The notes beneath the pieces were generated by a model. That model had not been told where the DNA came from and ran no database searches. It saw only the letters and a list, made by a program, of their open reading frames with translations. 64,000 nucleotides of DNA from Epinephelus fuscoguttatus. Lineage: Eukaryota > Chordata > Actinopteri > Perciformes > Serranidae. The stretch spans positions 26,925,603 to 26,989,602 of the forward strand of contig NC_064770.1 in NCBI RefSeq assembly GCF_011397635.1. Direction: 5' to 3'. The position numbers were made by a program, and so were the translations under genes. This document shows positions 1 through 30,247 of this stretch, piece after piece (the stretch's first letter is position 1; each line of letters opens with the position of its first letter).

Positions 1-205
1 TATGCTGTGTTATAAAAGATGGTACATTCAAAGAATATTAATATATCATACTGTTTCTTGGTGGCAAAATGTCATAGTCTTCTTCTGGTCTGCCCTCTGC
101 ATTGTTCAGCCCACTGGACCACTGAGAACTGTTGAGACTGGCACCTGAAAACAGAGTACTAGTCAGAACACTGTAGCTGAAACGACAACTCAGTTCAAGA
201 CTATC
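1..205. repeat. Duplicated segment, copy 1
   Basis: Direct copy of 548-753 with about 85-90 percent identity by eye; both copies share the unit centred on attgttcagcccactggacc. It starts at or before the window edge. Confidence 0.8.
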
Positions 206-547
206 AAGCCAGACAGTAATTTAATCCCATCTATAGACATGTGTAGTGTAGTGTACATAGTGTGACATTACTATATACCTCTACCATGTATTTGTACTTT
301 TACATCTGTCACAGTGAAAACCAATTTGACCTTAAGGGTGAGGACAGTTTTGGAAAGTGAGGACATTTTGGCAGGTCCTTCAAAGGCCTGTTTGAGGTTC
401 AGACTTGGTTTAATGTTTGGGAATTAAGGCTTAGGTTAGAGTTAGGGTTGGGTTTAGGCACTTAGTTGTGATGGTTACAGTTAAAGAATGGTTTAGGGCA
501 GTGTTTTCTCAAATGGGGGTGCGCATCATCATCATAACCATCATCAA

Positions 548-753
548 GCTGTATGTTATGTCATAATAGAGAATACATTCAAAGTATATTAAAATATCAT
601 ACTGTTTCTGGGTGGTAAAAAGTCGTAGAGTCCTTCTTGTCTGTCCTCTGCATTGTTCAGCCCACTGGACCACTGAGAACTGTTGAGACTGTCACCTGAA
701 AGCAGAGTATTTATTAGAACCATGAGTTAAAATGACAACTCAGTTCAAGACTT
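548..753. repeat. Duplicated segment, copy 2
   Basis: Direct copy of 1-205, separated by about 340 bp of unrelated DNA. Both copies end with acaactcagttcaagact. Origin unknown: a segmental duplication or a repeated internal part of a larger element. Confidence 0.8.
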
Positions 754-970
754 AAAGGGGAACTTCAGTATTTTACAACCTGGACCCTGTTGCCCATTTT
801 TTGTGTCTGAGTCACTTATGGAGACATTGAATTTTGTTTCTCTGCTACAGGCTGCAGCACTCTCACTCAATACTGGACCAACTTCAAAAAATGTTGTCTC
901 CAGCAGTCACTTAGAAACATAAACATGGGAAATAGGGTCCACGTTGAAAAATGCACAAGCTACCCTTTAA
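752..970. mobile_element. TTAA-flanked inverted-repeat element (MITE-like)
   Basis: The left end TTAAAGGGGAACTTC and the right end, read in reverse complement as TTAAAGGGTAGCTTG, form imperfect inverted repeats, with TTAA at both edges. The element is 219 bp and non-coding. TTAA edges fit piggyBac- or Kolobok-type insertion; the superfamily is inferred from the edges only. Confidence 0.55.
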
Positions 971-1304
971 CAGTGAATTGGTCAAATAAATACTTGTAGA
1001 GGTGCAAATATGCAAATCAATTCAAAGTTTACCACTGTGATGCTGGTAGCTACTGGACGGCAGTGTGCTTTGGTGCACCTCACTGGCCTCCTCTCTGTTC
1101 AGCGCCTCAGACAGACATGCAATGCTACTGATCTCAGGGTGGATGTGTCCCGTAGGAGCAGGGGCAGAGAGGGGCCGGGCAGGCAGCAACTGCTTCACAC
1201 TCTCACTGTGTGAGCAGTCATATCTCTCCTGCTGCTCACACACATTAAGCCTGAGGAGAAGAGAAATGGTCAGTGCCTGGAACTTGGATTGTTTTAGTTC
1301 AAGT

Positions 1305-1500
1305 TTAGCAGTGGTGGAATGTAATGAAGTACATTTACTCAAGTACTGTACCTAAAATTCAAGGTACTTGTATTTTACTTGAGCAATTCCCTGTTATGCA
1401 CCTTTACACTTGAAGGTACCACATCTCTGAGGCAAATGTTCCTACACTAATAGTGCATTTAGCTGATAGTACTTTTACTTCAGTGAGTAAAGGATCTTCG
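1305..1500. repeat. Fish dispersed repeat ('gtggtggaatgtaatgaagtac' family)
   Basis: Contains the gtggtggaat, gtacatttactcaagtactg and ttgtattttacttgagca blocks of a repeat very common in teleosts. Relatives occur near 2325-2458, 21443-21560, 36009-36200, 36415-36550, 52640-52780, 62655-62830 and 63090-63150. The copies are diverged and have no coding capacity. Confidence 0.6.
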
Positions 1501-1700
1501 GTAACACTTTAGTTAAAGGTCAGGTCTATAATGCATTATGAGCACATTCATAAGACATTATAACACATTTATAAGGCTTTATAAACGTTGTTACAAATGT
1601 AAATAATCATGTATGACAACTTATAACAAGGTTTATAAAGTATTATAAGTGGTTACATAATGCATTATAAATTCAGCATTCATAATGCTTTATACTTCCA
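1501..1700. repeat. AT-rich dispersed repeat with 'taatgcattat' units
   Basis: Starts gtaacactttagtt and contains repeated ataatgcattata and tttataaggctttataaa units. This is a non-coding fish repeat type, and its boundaries are uncertain. Confidence 0.4.
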
Positions 1701-2007
1701 TGCCAAAGTGACAACAGTGTTTGAAAGAAGAATCTGAAGTACTGGGTTAATTAGCACATTATAACTATCATAACTTTAGCCAGTTATAAAGACTCAAAGA
1801 ACTGCTCTGACATATAATAAATGCTTAATTTCTGAAACGGAATAATGCCAGTACTCTTTCACCACTGAAGTTTGACTTATAATGACGGGAAAATCCTCGT
1901 TACTTACTGTCTGCCTCTGGTGTCTGAAACCACAGAGGACGAAAGATTCATGGCTTGCCACAGGTGTCCTACCCACTCTTTTCTGAGAGCTGCCGTCTCT
2001 GCTGCCT

Positions 2008-2011
<4 letters not shown>

Positions 2012-2049
<38 letters not shown>
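2012..2049. repeat. (CA)n microsatellite
   Basis: About 19 uninterrupted CA units; likely length-polymorphic. Confidence 0.95.
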
Positions 2050-2050
<1 letters not shown>

Positions 2051-2458
2051 AGACAGACAGTGGTTTAGAGTCACAATTGACAGGATTTGGTCAGAACTGG
2101 CACCCTGAAACCAGACTTGCCACACACACAGCCTGCAGATTTATTAGCTTTCAAACGAACCGCAGTGCTGTCTCACCAACACTTTCCTCTTTCCATTTGT
2201 CATGATGATCTCAAACATAAAGCGCTTGCCGTCAACTCTCTGGACCTCTCGCACTGACTGCACCTGACCCAAGACAGATACATTGACAGATTCTTAGGAC
2301 ACCCAACTAGAGACAAAGCAACAGTGGTGGAGTACACACATCTTTTACTTGAGTAAACATAGCAGTTCCACAGTGGGAAGTTCTCTGTTACAAGTACAAG
2401 TCATGCATTTGAAATTAGACTTAAGTCAAAGTGCTGAAGTGTTACCATCAAAATATAC

Positions 2459-2770
2459 TTAAAGGTCCAGTGTGTAGGATTTAGTGGCATCTAGCAGTGA
2501 GGTTGAAACACTGCAACCAACTGTAACTTCTCCCATGTGCCAAGTGTGTAGGAGAAATATGGTGGCTGATGCAAAACATGAATGGCCCTATCTAGAGCCA
2601 GTGTTTGGTTTGTCCATTTTGGGCTACCGTAGAAACATGGTGGACCCCGTGGAAGAGGACCAGCTCTGAAAGTAGATATAAACGGCTCATTCTAAGGTAA
2701 TGAAATCACTAACGATTCTGATTATGAACAAATTAAAACATAGTTATAAATGTACACACTGGACCTTTAA
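2459..2770. mobile_element. TTAA-flanked inverted-repeat element, short copy
   Basis: Both ends read TTAAAGGTCCAGTGTGTA inward, an 18-bp perfect terminal inverted repeat with TTAA at the edges. The element is 312 bp. Its interior is homologous to 3490-3730 of the neighbouring element and includes gagccagtgtttggtttgtc. There is no transposase, so it is a non-autonomous copy. Confidence 0.75.
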
Positions 2771-3456
2771 GGGGAGACACAACAGGTGATAAAAGGTAAA
2801 AACGTTTTCCTTATACACTGGTCAATTTTGACATTTGGGGCTATATTCCCTATTTTAGACTAGTGGGATAAAAAACGTCCAAAATACACATTTAAGTGTT
2901 AATCTTACTTCAGATTTTTGTTCTGGAAATGTAGGGAAAAATCACATATTTAAATAGATGATGCTTCATTTTCAAAAACTTGTAATACAAAAAAAAAAAA
3001 AGTCTTTACGTGAATAATCAATGGGAAGATTCATAGTGACATCTATTCTTTTTTTTACCCTATTCTGTCTTATTTTTGGTTGAAAAATACATGGAATTTT
3101 ACAATAAATTTAAAGGCCATTTTATCAAAATAACAGACAATTATAACAAATTTAAACATACTCTGAGCCAGAAATCTCCACTTCAGTAGCACATTAAACT
3201 TTCCAGTTTTCCTATCTAAATTCTGAGGGTTTTTTTTTAAAGAAGGGTTTGTTTATATATCATTAATAGCCTGATTTACAAATCATTTCATTCCTAAAAG
3301 CATGGCAAAAATGGATTGTATTTTCTGATTTATGAACTGATAAAAAGAGAACTCCAAAACTCTGTATGTCAACCAAATGAAAGCACTGAAACCTGGCTTT
3401 ATCCAGTGTTCAAATTTCTGCGCATATCTCATAAGATAATGCCTCATTTGCATATT

Positions 3457-4368
3457 TTAAAGGTCTAGTATATAGGATTGGTGGCATCTAGCTGTGAGGC
3501 TGCAGAACTGAAACTTGTCCTGAGTGTCAAGTGTGTAGGGGAACTACGGTGACGGACACAAAAATGTGAAAATGCGAACACACAAATGGCCATGTCTAGA
3601 GCCAGTGTTTGGTTTGTCCATTCTGGATGACTGTAGAACAACATGTCGGACTTCATGAAAGAGAACTTGCTCTGTAAGTAGATATAGACGGCTCATTTTG
3701 AGGTAACAAAAACACAATAATTCTCAGGTGATATAAACTCATTTCAATCAGGCGAGGCTTGTTTTTATAGTAACGATGCAGTGGCTGAGGCATATCCGGT
3801 AACCGAAGCAAGGTGTGTATGGAAAGCTTGCCGGAATAGCTTGAGACTGCACGTGGCAATCCGGCTGTATGTAAAGTGTACCGAAGTAGCAGATCATGTT
3901 ACGTGTAGCTCGGGCCGATATCTTGAATACGTACACTTCACTGAGATCGAGATAGACTGACAATGGAAATGGAGTGTGACATTACAAGTTGACAATTCCG
4001 ACTGATGTCAGGCGAGACGGGAGAACGTGATGGGGAAGAGATGATTCCACCTCTGCTAAGGAATCAAACTTCGGCTTGTTACCAACATCGAGAGAAATGA
4101 CAGCAGATTAAAAATTTTGCAGTAGCATCCTGATTAACTGATAGAGATTGGGGTAAAGTTTAATTGGATAAGTGGAAGAGTGAACACCCATAGTCAGCTG
4201 ATTAGAAGTAGCAGTGGGAGTGGGAGGGAAGGAATTGTGAATGGATGAGCACAAAGATAGTCTTCCTTATGCTGGAACTTACGCTGAGCTTCATTAAAAC
4301 ATAGTAATGAATATTATACACCATTTCTGCCAATAGATGCCCTTAAATCCTACAAACTGGACCTTTAA
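3457..4368. mobile_element. TTAA-flanked inverted-repeat element, long copy
   Basis: Same family as 2459-2770. The left end TTAAAGGTCTAGTATATAGG and the right end TTAAAGGTCCAGTTTGTAGG (reverse complement) also share a following GGCATCTA block. It is 912 bp because of about 600 bp of extra interior (3740-4340), which is absent from the short copy and may be the fuller parent or a secondary insertion. Short open frames inside lack family similarity. Confidence 0.7.
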
Positions 4369-5489
4369 CATAAAACTTTAAACCACATTTAACTAAAAAA
4401 AAAAAAAAAATTTAAAATGGTTGAAAATTTTACCATTTTCACCTGTAGTGTCTGCCCATAAAGTATTACTCCAGAATAATATTGTTGGATCATATTTAAT
4501 CATCTAATGACTGAAGCTGTCAGACAAATGTTGAGGAGAGGCATAACGTAGCATGAAATGGAAAGTGAAATTATCTCAAAATTGAACTTAAGCACAGTAC
4601 TTCAGTAAATGTACCTAGTCTCTACGGCTGCTAAGCACTTTCTCATATGTTAACGGTGATAAGTGGAGGACTTACTGTGTAAATGTAGTAATAGCCTCTC
4701 AAGTGCGACTGTGAAGAGAGTCAAGTCAACATGAGAGCTATTTAGTCAGTAAGATCTTTAAAAATAAATAAATAAAAATAGGTATTTTTGGCTTCAGAGA
4801 TGAGGTACTAAGCAAGACATCATTGACATGAAACTCAATAGAGAATGTAATTCACTAGTTTGTAATTTAAAGAACTTAAAACCACAACAGTTGTCTACTT
4901 ACAGCACTGCCGTTCTTCTGTGTGTAGAAGAACAAGGTTGTATTTTGAAGCCGGAACCAATAAGTCACCCATCTTATTTTCTAAAGACAAAAAAAAAAAA
5001 AACATCAACCAAAGTCATTTTCCAGTTTCTTTTCTAAACATATAGTCACATTAAATACCAAGATAGTTTGTAACTTACCATAGTATCTTTTCTTTTCTGC
5101 AGAAAGCCCTCAAACAACAATTTAGTCCCATCTATAGACATGTTAGCACTCAGCACACAGACGTAAAGCAAGGAAGTCACAGTGTGAAACATCTACCTGT
5201 GTGTGCAGTGTGACTTCCTCCTCATGCAGGCTGAGACCAGTATTGTCCACAACCCCATCACAGATACTCACTTCTCTATTCTGCTTCACAATCGTACATT
5301 CAATTCACACATCTACTTTTGAAATGACCACAACCGCTGCGCTCGCGAAGGAAACACAAACACGTCAGTGGGTGTAAATGTCATTTATTACAGATATTTA
5401 AAACCATTTTATTTTCCTCGTTGTTGTTAAATTAGCTGTCATTTCACCCATCAAACGCACATACATGGCTGTGCCGGATCATACAATTC

Positions 5490-5495
5490 TTTATT
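5490..5495 (-). terminator. rhot1: Possible RHOT1 polyadenylation signal
   Basis: AATAAA on the minus strand, about 2.25 kb beyond the RHOT1 stop. Another AATAAA occurs near 5384-5389. A long 3' UTR is usual for RHOT1, but a dispersed repeat (6408-6712) interrupts the interval, so an earlier end is possible. Confidence 0.25.
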
Positions 5496-6129
5496 GTAAA
5501 TGCTGGGAAAAAAAGAGAACAATGAGAAGAAACACTTTTATAGTTTTAAGGTGGGAGAGGTGAGCTGATGGCTGTTGTTAATAGCATAGTCTCTTTTTCT
5601 ATGGTGCCTCTAACTTCATAAAAATATAACATGAGGGACGAAGCTCTATTTGAAAATCAGAGAAGTAAAAACAGAAGCAGAAAGTCATGACACGCCAGGA
5701 GGACAGCTCTGATAATACTAAATACAAAAATACATGGAAAATGTAAATCCCTCCATCTGTTTCATGCGGTGCACTCAAAAAAAAAAAAAGAAACAGACAA
5801 GAAAACAAAGAAACCGGTTAATAAATTAACACACAAAAAAAATAAACAAGTGCATGCCAATCATGACCTTTCTAGTGTTAGATGTATCGCCAACACCTCC
5901 TGTGGGTGTTGCGTCTGGCTTGTGATGCTGTCTAGAAGTCCGATCCTAAAATTCTTAAGGAATACATACATAATATACTGCATATACACATGACAGATTC
6001 AAGTCCCTTTGTGGTGTTGCTGTATATGGCTGCCTCTCTCTGGTCTCCAACCATCTAGCTAATAATACTGACCTGAGAAATAAAGAGGACTGATCAGCTG
6101 AGAACATCCAGTGACTAGTAGTGTCTAAC

Positions 6130-7420
6130 CATAGACATATATACGTAGACGCCGTGACTGCATCAGTTTGTTGCTGCGATACGTCAAAGTTGGCGGCAAA
6201 TTGGACAAGGCAAGACTTGCTTGTTATCACATACAAGTAAACAGGGGTGCTGCGGTTTTTCTGGATAAAAAGCACTATAACCTTACATTCATGACTTTAT
6301 TTTATTTTTTGTCTCTAGTTAATTAGAATCTTGATAGTTTGCCTATAATCACTGCTGGACACTCAAGACAGGAGTGTGTGTGAGGCATACATGAACTGAA
6401 TTCCTTCATTTGTTCATTCATTTTCCGTAACCGCTTATCCTGTTGGGGGTCGCGTGGTGCTAGAGCCTTTCCCAGCTGACGTTGGGTGAGGGGCAGGGTA
6501 CACATTGAACAGGTCACCAGACTATCACAGGGCTGACACATAGAGACAGACAACCATTCACACCTACGGTCAATTTAGAGTCACCAATTAACTTGCATGT
6601 CTTTGGACTGTGGGAGGAAGCCAGAGTACCCAGAGAAAACCCACGCTGACACAGGGAGACCATGAAAACTCCACACAGAAGGGCTCCCAAACCCTGGAGT
6701 TCAAGTAGGTAGTGGTGCAGCTCATTGGGCGATCGATCATTAAGGCCCAGACATATCAAACCCACGTTAAAGAATTGTTGCGTCACCTCACGTCATCTGT
6801 CTCGGCCATAAAATTGCACGATTACCCTGCAAAGACTACAGCCGATGGACAACAAGCACGTACATTCCGCACCTGTGTGAGAGGAAATAACTCTCCACAC
6901 CGGCAGACAGTGGTCATTTGTATTCGTCATTCAAAAAGGAAAACTGGAAGACCATCTTGACGCAAGTTCGCCAGTTTGCACATTAACAACAAAATCTAAT
7001 GTTGAAAGAACAGAGAGACGTGCGTCAGCTGACAGTTAGACAAACCATCATGAAACGTTTTTGCTAACGAAAAATAATCTTGTGTATGTTTGTTTTGATC
7101 TCATGCTCTCTTGACTTAAGCTCTTTGTTTACTTTCCTCACTTCCGTTTCTCTTCTCGTGTGCTGAGCTGAACTGCCAATCAGAGTCATTTCATTCACAG
7201 ATTATAGACTAACTACTGAAATTCTTAGTAACCGGAGACTTTTTTCCCCTACGTAGATCAAAAAAAACCCTCATCAGAATCATAATGCAGCTCCCCCGTA
7301 TACTTGTATTTGTTTACAGGCCAGGCCTGCCTGGGCTAATATGTTGGCGATGTTGACATGATCCAGCAGCCAATGAGGTATCTACGTTTCTATATCTATG
7401 ATGTCTAACCTGGACTAGAC
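6130..7420. repeat. Repeat-derived region in RHOT1 3' flank or 3' UTR
   Basis: The edges resemble each other inverted (catagacatatatacgtagac near 6132; reverse complement near 7400 reads catagatatagaaacgtaga). It encloses the dispersed repeat at 6408-6712 and a degenerate GC-richer stretch at 6713-7060. This is probably an old DNA element with a later insertion. Low certainty. Confidence 0.35.
6408..6712 (+). repeat. Teleost dispersed repeat ('ccgcttatcctgttggggg' family), copy 1
   Basis: Blocks cgcttatcctgttgggg, agtcaccaattaac, catgtctttggactgtggga and aaaacccacgctgac in order identify a very common fish interspersed repeat. A second copy lies at 36882-37205 in the same orientation. I do not assign it to a class. 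Confidence 0.8.
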
Positions 7421-7742
7421 TAGACCAACAGATCACAGAATGTCAGCATTTACAAATTGAATGATGGACAAGTGATTTCAAAAGTAACCTTCCCCTTTTC
7501 CCAACAACAAAAACAAAAAAACTAAACCACACTTTCAATGCATATAAAATGTACCTATGATTTTACTCATTTGTTTCTTGCCCGTGATGCATTGTGGGAA
7601 GGAGATGAGGTGGAGTTGGTGGGCTGAGGCAATGGGCCCGGTTGGTTAGTCAGCCAGTCTTTTTGAGTCTTTCAGGTAGGAGGGGAGGGGCAGAGTCAAC
7701 AGAGGGACCGAGTGGAGGAAGTAGCTTTCTCATGCTGTCTGA

Positions 7743-28163
<20,421 letters not shown>

Positions 28164-28400
28164 GTTTTCACTCGCTTCCCTCTGCAGAAAGGACAGACTT
28201 TATTGTCTCATGGAGTCCTTTTGGATGCCGTCCTCCTCCGGCAGTTTACCTAACGTCAGGCCTGCGCAGTGAGGTCCTGCCGCTGTCAAACTCTCGGCGC
28301 CTTTGTAGGACAAAACGGACGGACAGTTTTCGGAGCTCCTCGGTGTTTCCCACGCGCTTCTATTCAACTCGTGACTAATCAGCTCGTGAGCGAGAGCAAT
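28164..28400 (-). promoter_or_regulatory. rhot1: Upstream region of RHOT1
   Basis: GC-rich DNA just upstream of the RHOT1 start codon, carrying a TGCGCA core (28263-28268) that resembles an NRF1 half-site. NRF1 regulates many mitochondrial genes, so this is plausible but weak. No TATA box is seen. The ATG lies close to the exon edge, and the first coding exon has only 37 coding nt. Confidence 0.3.
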
Positions 28401-28519
28401 TTAAAGAGTAGTTTGAGGCACATGTCGCTGTTATTTAATGTTAATCACACTCTTTTAGGCGGTTGCATAGCATTTCGCAGTGGATGTTTCATGGGCATGC
28501 CCGACCTCCAGCACCCGGC

Positions 28520-29631
28520 AACTACAGCAAGGTATACAGGACAAACTTCATATGGAATTTGAAAACGCGTTGTGCTGCTATCTGGTGGCAAAGACAGGAA
28601 CTGCATGTCACGGCTCCTCCCTAGTAAATGATTATTTTTGATCTCTTCACTGTAGAAATCATCACAATATGTAACAATAAGACAAAAACAAAAAAACATT
28701 TAGGCATCATAATTAAATAATGATGACATAAGAAGAATAATACATTAAAAATGGCAGCAGGGCACAGGGTAGGCTTACAATTAGGCCTAATATTGTATTG
28801 AAAAAAGATAATACAGGGGGAAAAAAATACAGAAAAAGTAGGCACTAATACACAATAAATCCTGTGGCACAGTGGCTCCAAACCTTTTTCTTTAAGGGAC
28901 TACTTTTCTATCACAGAGTAACCTGAAGACCCCTGACTCCTGACTAAGTGGCATATTTTACCTATATTTCATAATATATTCAATGCAAAGCAATGACTGA
29001 TAACTGCAGGAAGCTTGTGTGAAGCAGAATTATCTTATTTCATCTTATTTTATCTTATCTTAATCTTATTTTATCTAATATGAGCAATTTGCACAAAATC
29101 TGATTTGATTATTTCCTGGGAATACTGCATCAGAGATGAGTTTTACTGATATTTTGTTGGGATTTAAGGATTTGCTGTCTTTATTGTGTATATATTGTTT
29201 AAGTTTTTTTTTTTTTAATCACAATCATACATACTTTGTAGGCTGTTTTTAACAAATTCAGTCTTTTCTTCTTGACACATTTGGCCATTGTTCTTTTAAC
29301 CCTGGTTGTTTTATCTGCGTGCTTCTTTAATGCAGAACAAGGCTGTTTAGCAGAGAGTGAAGGCCCTGTGAATTTAACTTGTGTTCAGGTCTTCACCTTA
29401 CCTTCATTTTGGGAGCTTTTTAAAAGTCTATATTTTAAATAATAACCTAAACTTTAAATAGAATAATTTTATTTCGTTTTTTTTTTTACAGAAATAAATG
29501 AAATGCTGAGATATTGGCCTGCTGTATTTGTTTGGGTTTTTTTTTTTCTTTTTTTAAAGTTTTCTTACACCCCTTAAAATCAAGATGGCCCTGCAAGCCC
29601 CCCTGAAGCTTTGATGACCCCTAGTGGGGGT

Positions 29632-29702
<71 letters not shown>

Positions 29703-29766
29703 TGCCTACTTAATGTGTAGTCAATGACTTAAACCACACACAAATGTTTCTTCAAAAAAAAGGTCA
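28520..29766. other. Spacer between RHOT1 and ADAP2
   Basis: AT-rich DNA with poly-T runs and a GATA microsatellite. There is no supported gene; open frames are short and lack motifs. Confidence 0.6.
29632..29702. repeat. (GATA)n microsatellite
   Basis: About 17 perfect GATA units between RHOT1 and ADAP2. Confidence 0.97.
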
Positions 29767-29772
29767 TTTATT
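29767..29772 (-). terminator. adap2: Probable ADAP2 polyadenylation signal
   Basis: AATAAA on the minus strand, about 475 nt beyond the ADAP2 stop codon. It is followed downstream by a TTTGTGTGTGG-type GT-rich stretch (about 29732-29745), the normal vertebrate arrangement. This gives a short 3' UTR. Confidence 0.5.
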
Positions 29773-30247
29773 TTTCTGGGAATGATGTCATGAAACATGT
29801 TCACCACCACATTTTCAATTATATGCCCCTTCATTAGGAAATTTAAGATAACAAACATAGCATGATGATGCAGTGACTGCAAACCAATCTTCTGTTACAA
29901 CAGAACAGTGCTGATCGTGTGACAGGGTGTGTGTTTGGTCATGAGTGGGTTTGGCATAATGATTGAGTATAGAGTCTGAGAGTGAGCATCAGATCCAGTG
30001 TCAGTTAACGTGAGTGGATGGAGGTCTTTAATCCACCCTGTGGCAGAGAGCACAGCCAGCGTCGGGGTTCAAGATGCTTCACCACAACATTAAGACAAGC
30101 GTCAGCCCGAGGAGCAACATGGTGAACAGTCAGTACTGATACAGTGCAGGTCACTGTTCATCTGTTGTGTTGCAGTAGTTCAGTCACTTGTGTTTTCAAA
30201 CGCTGCAGTTTTCACACCATCGTCCTGTTGACAATCTTCTCTGTAGT

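Larger units (their letters stand above)
1..5479. other. Repeat-rich spacer, no supported gene
   Basis: Open frames here are short, lack splice support and fall in repeats. The region contains a duplicated segment, three TTAA-flanked inverted-repeat elements, a CA microsatellite, AT-rich DNA and fish dispersed repeats of the 'gtggtggaat...acttttact' kind (about 1305-1500 and 2325-2458). Nothing else is recognisable. Confidence 0.6.

Noticed and set aside
401-480. Telomere-like ttagggttggg sequence
   Set aside because: Only one or two degenerate units; not an interstitial telomere array.
3748-3963. 71-codon minus frame
   Set aside because: Lies inside the long TTAA-edged element and resembles no protein.
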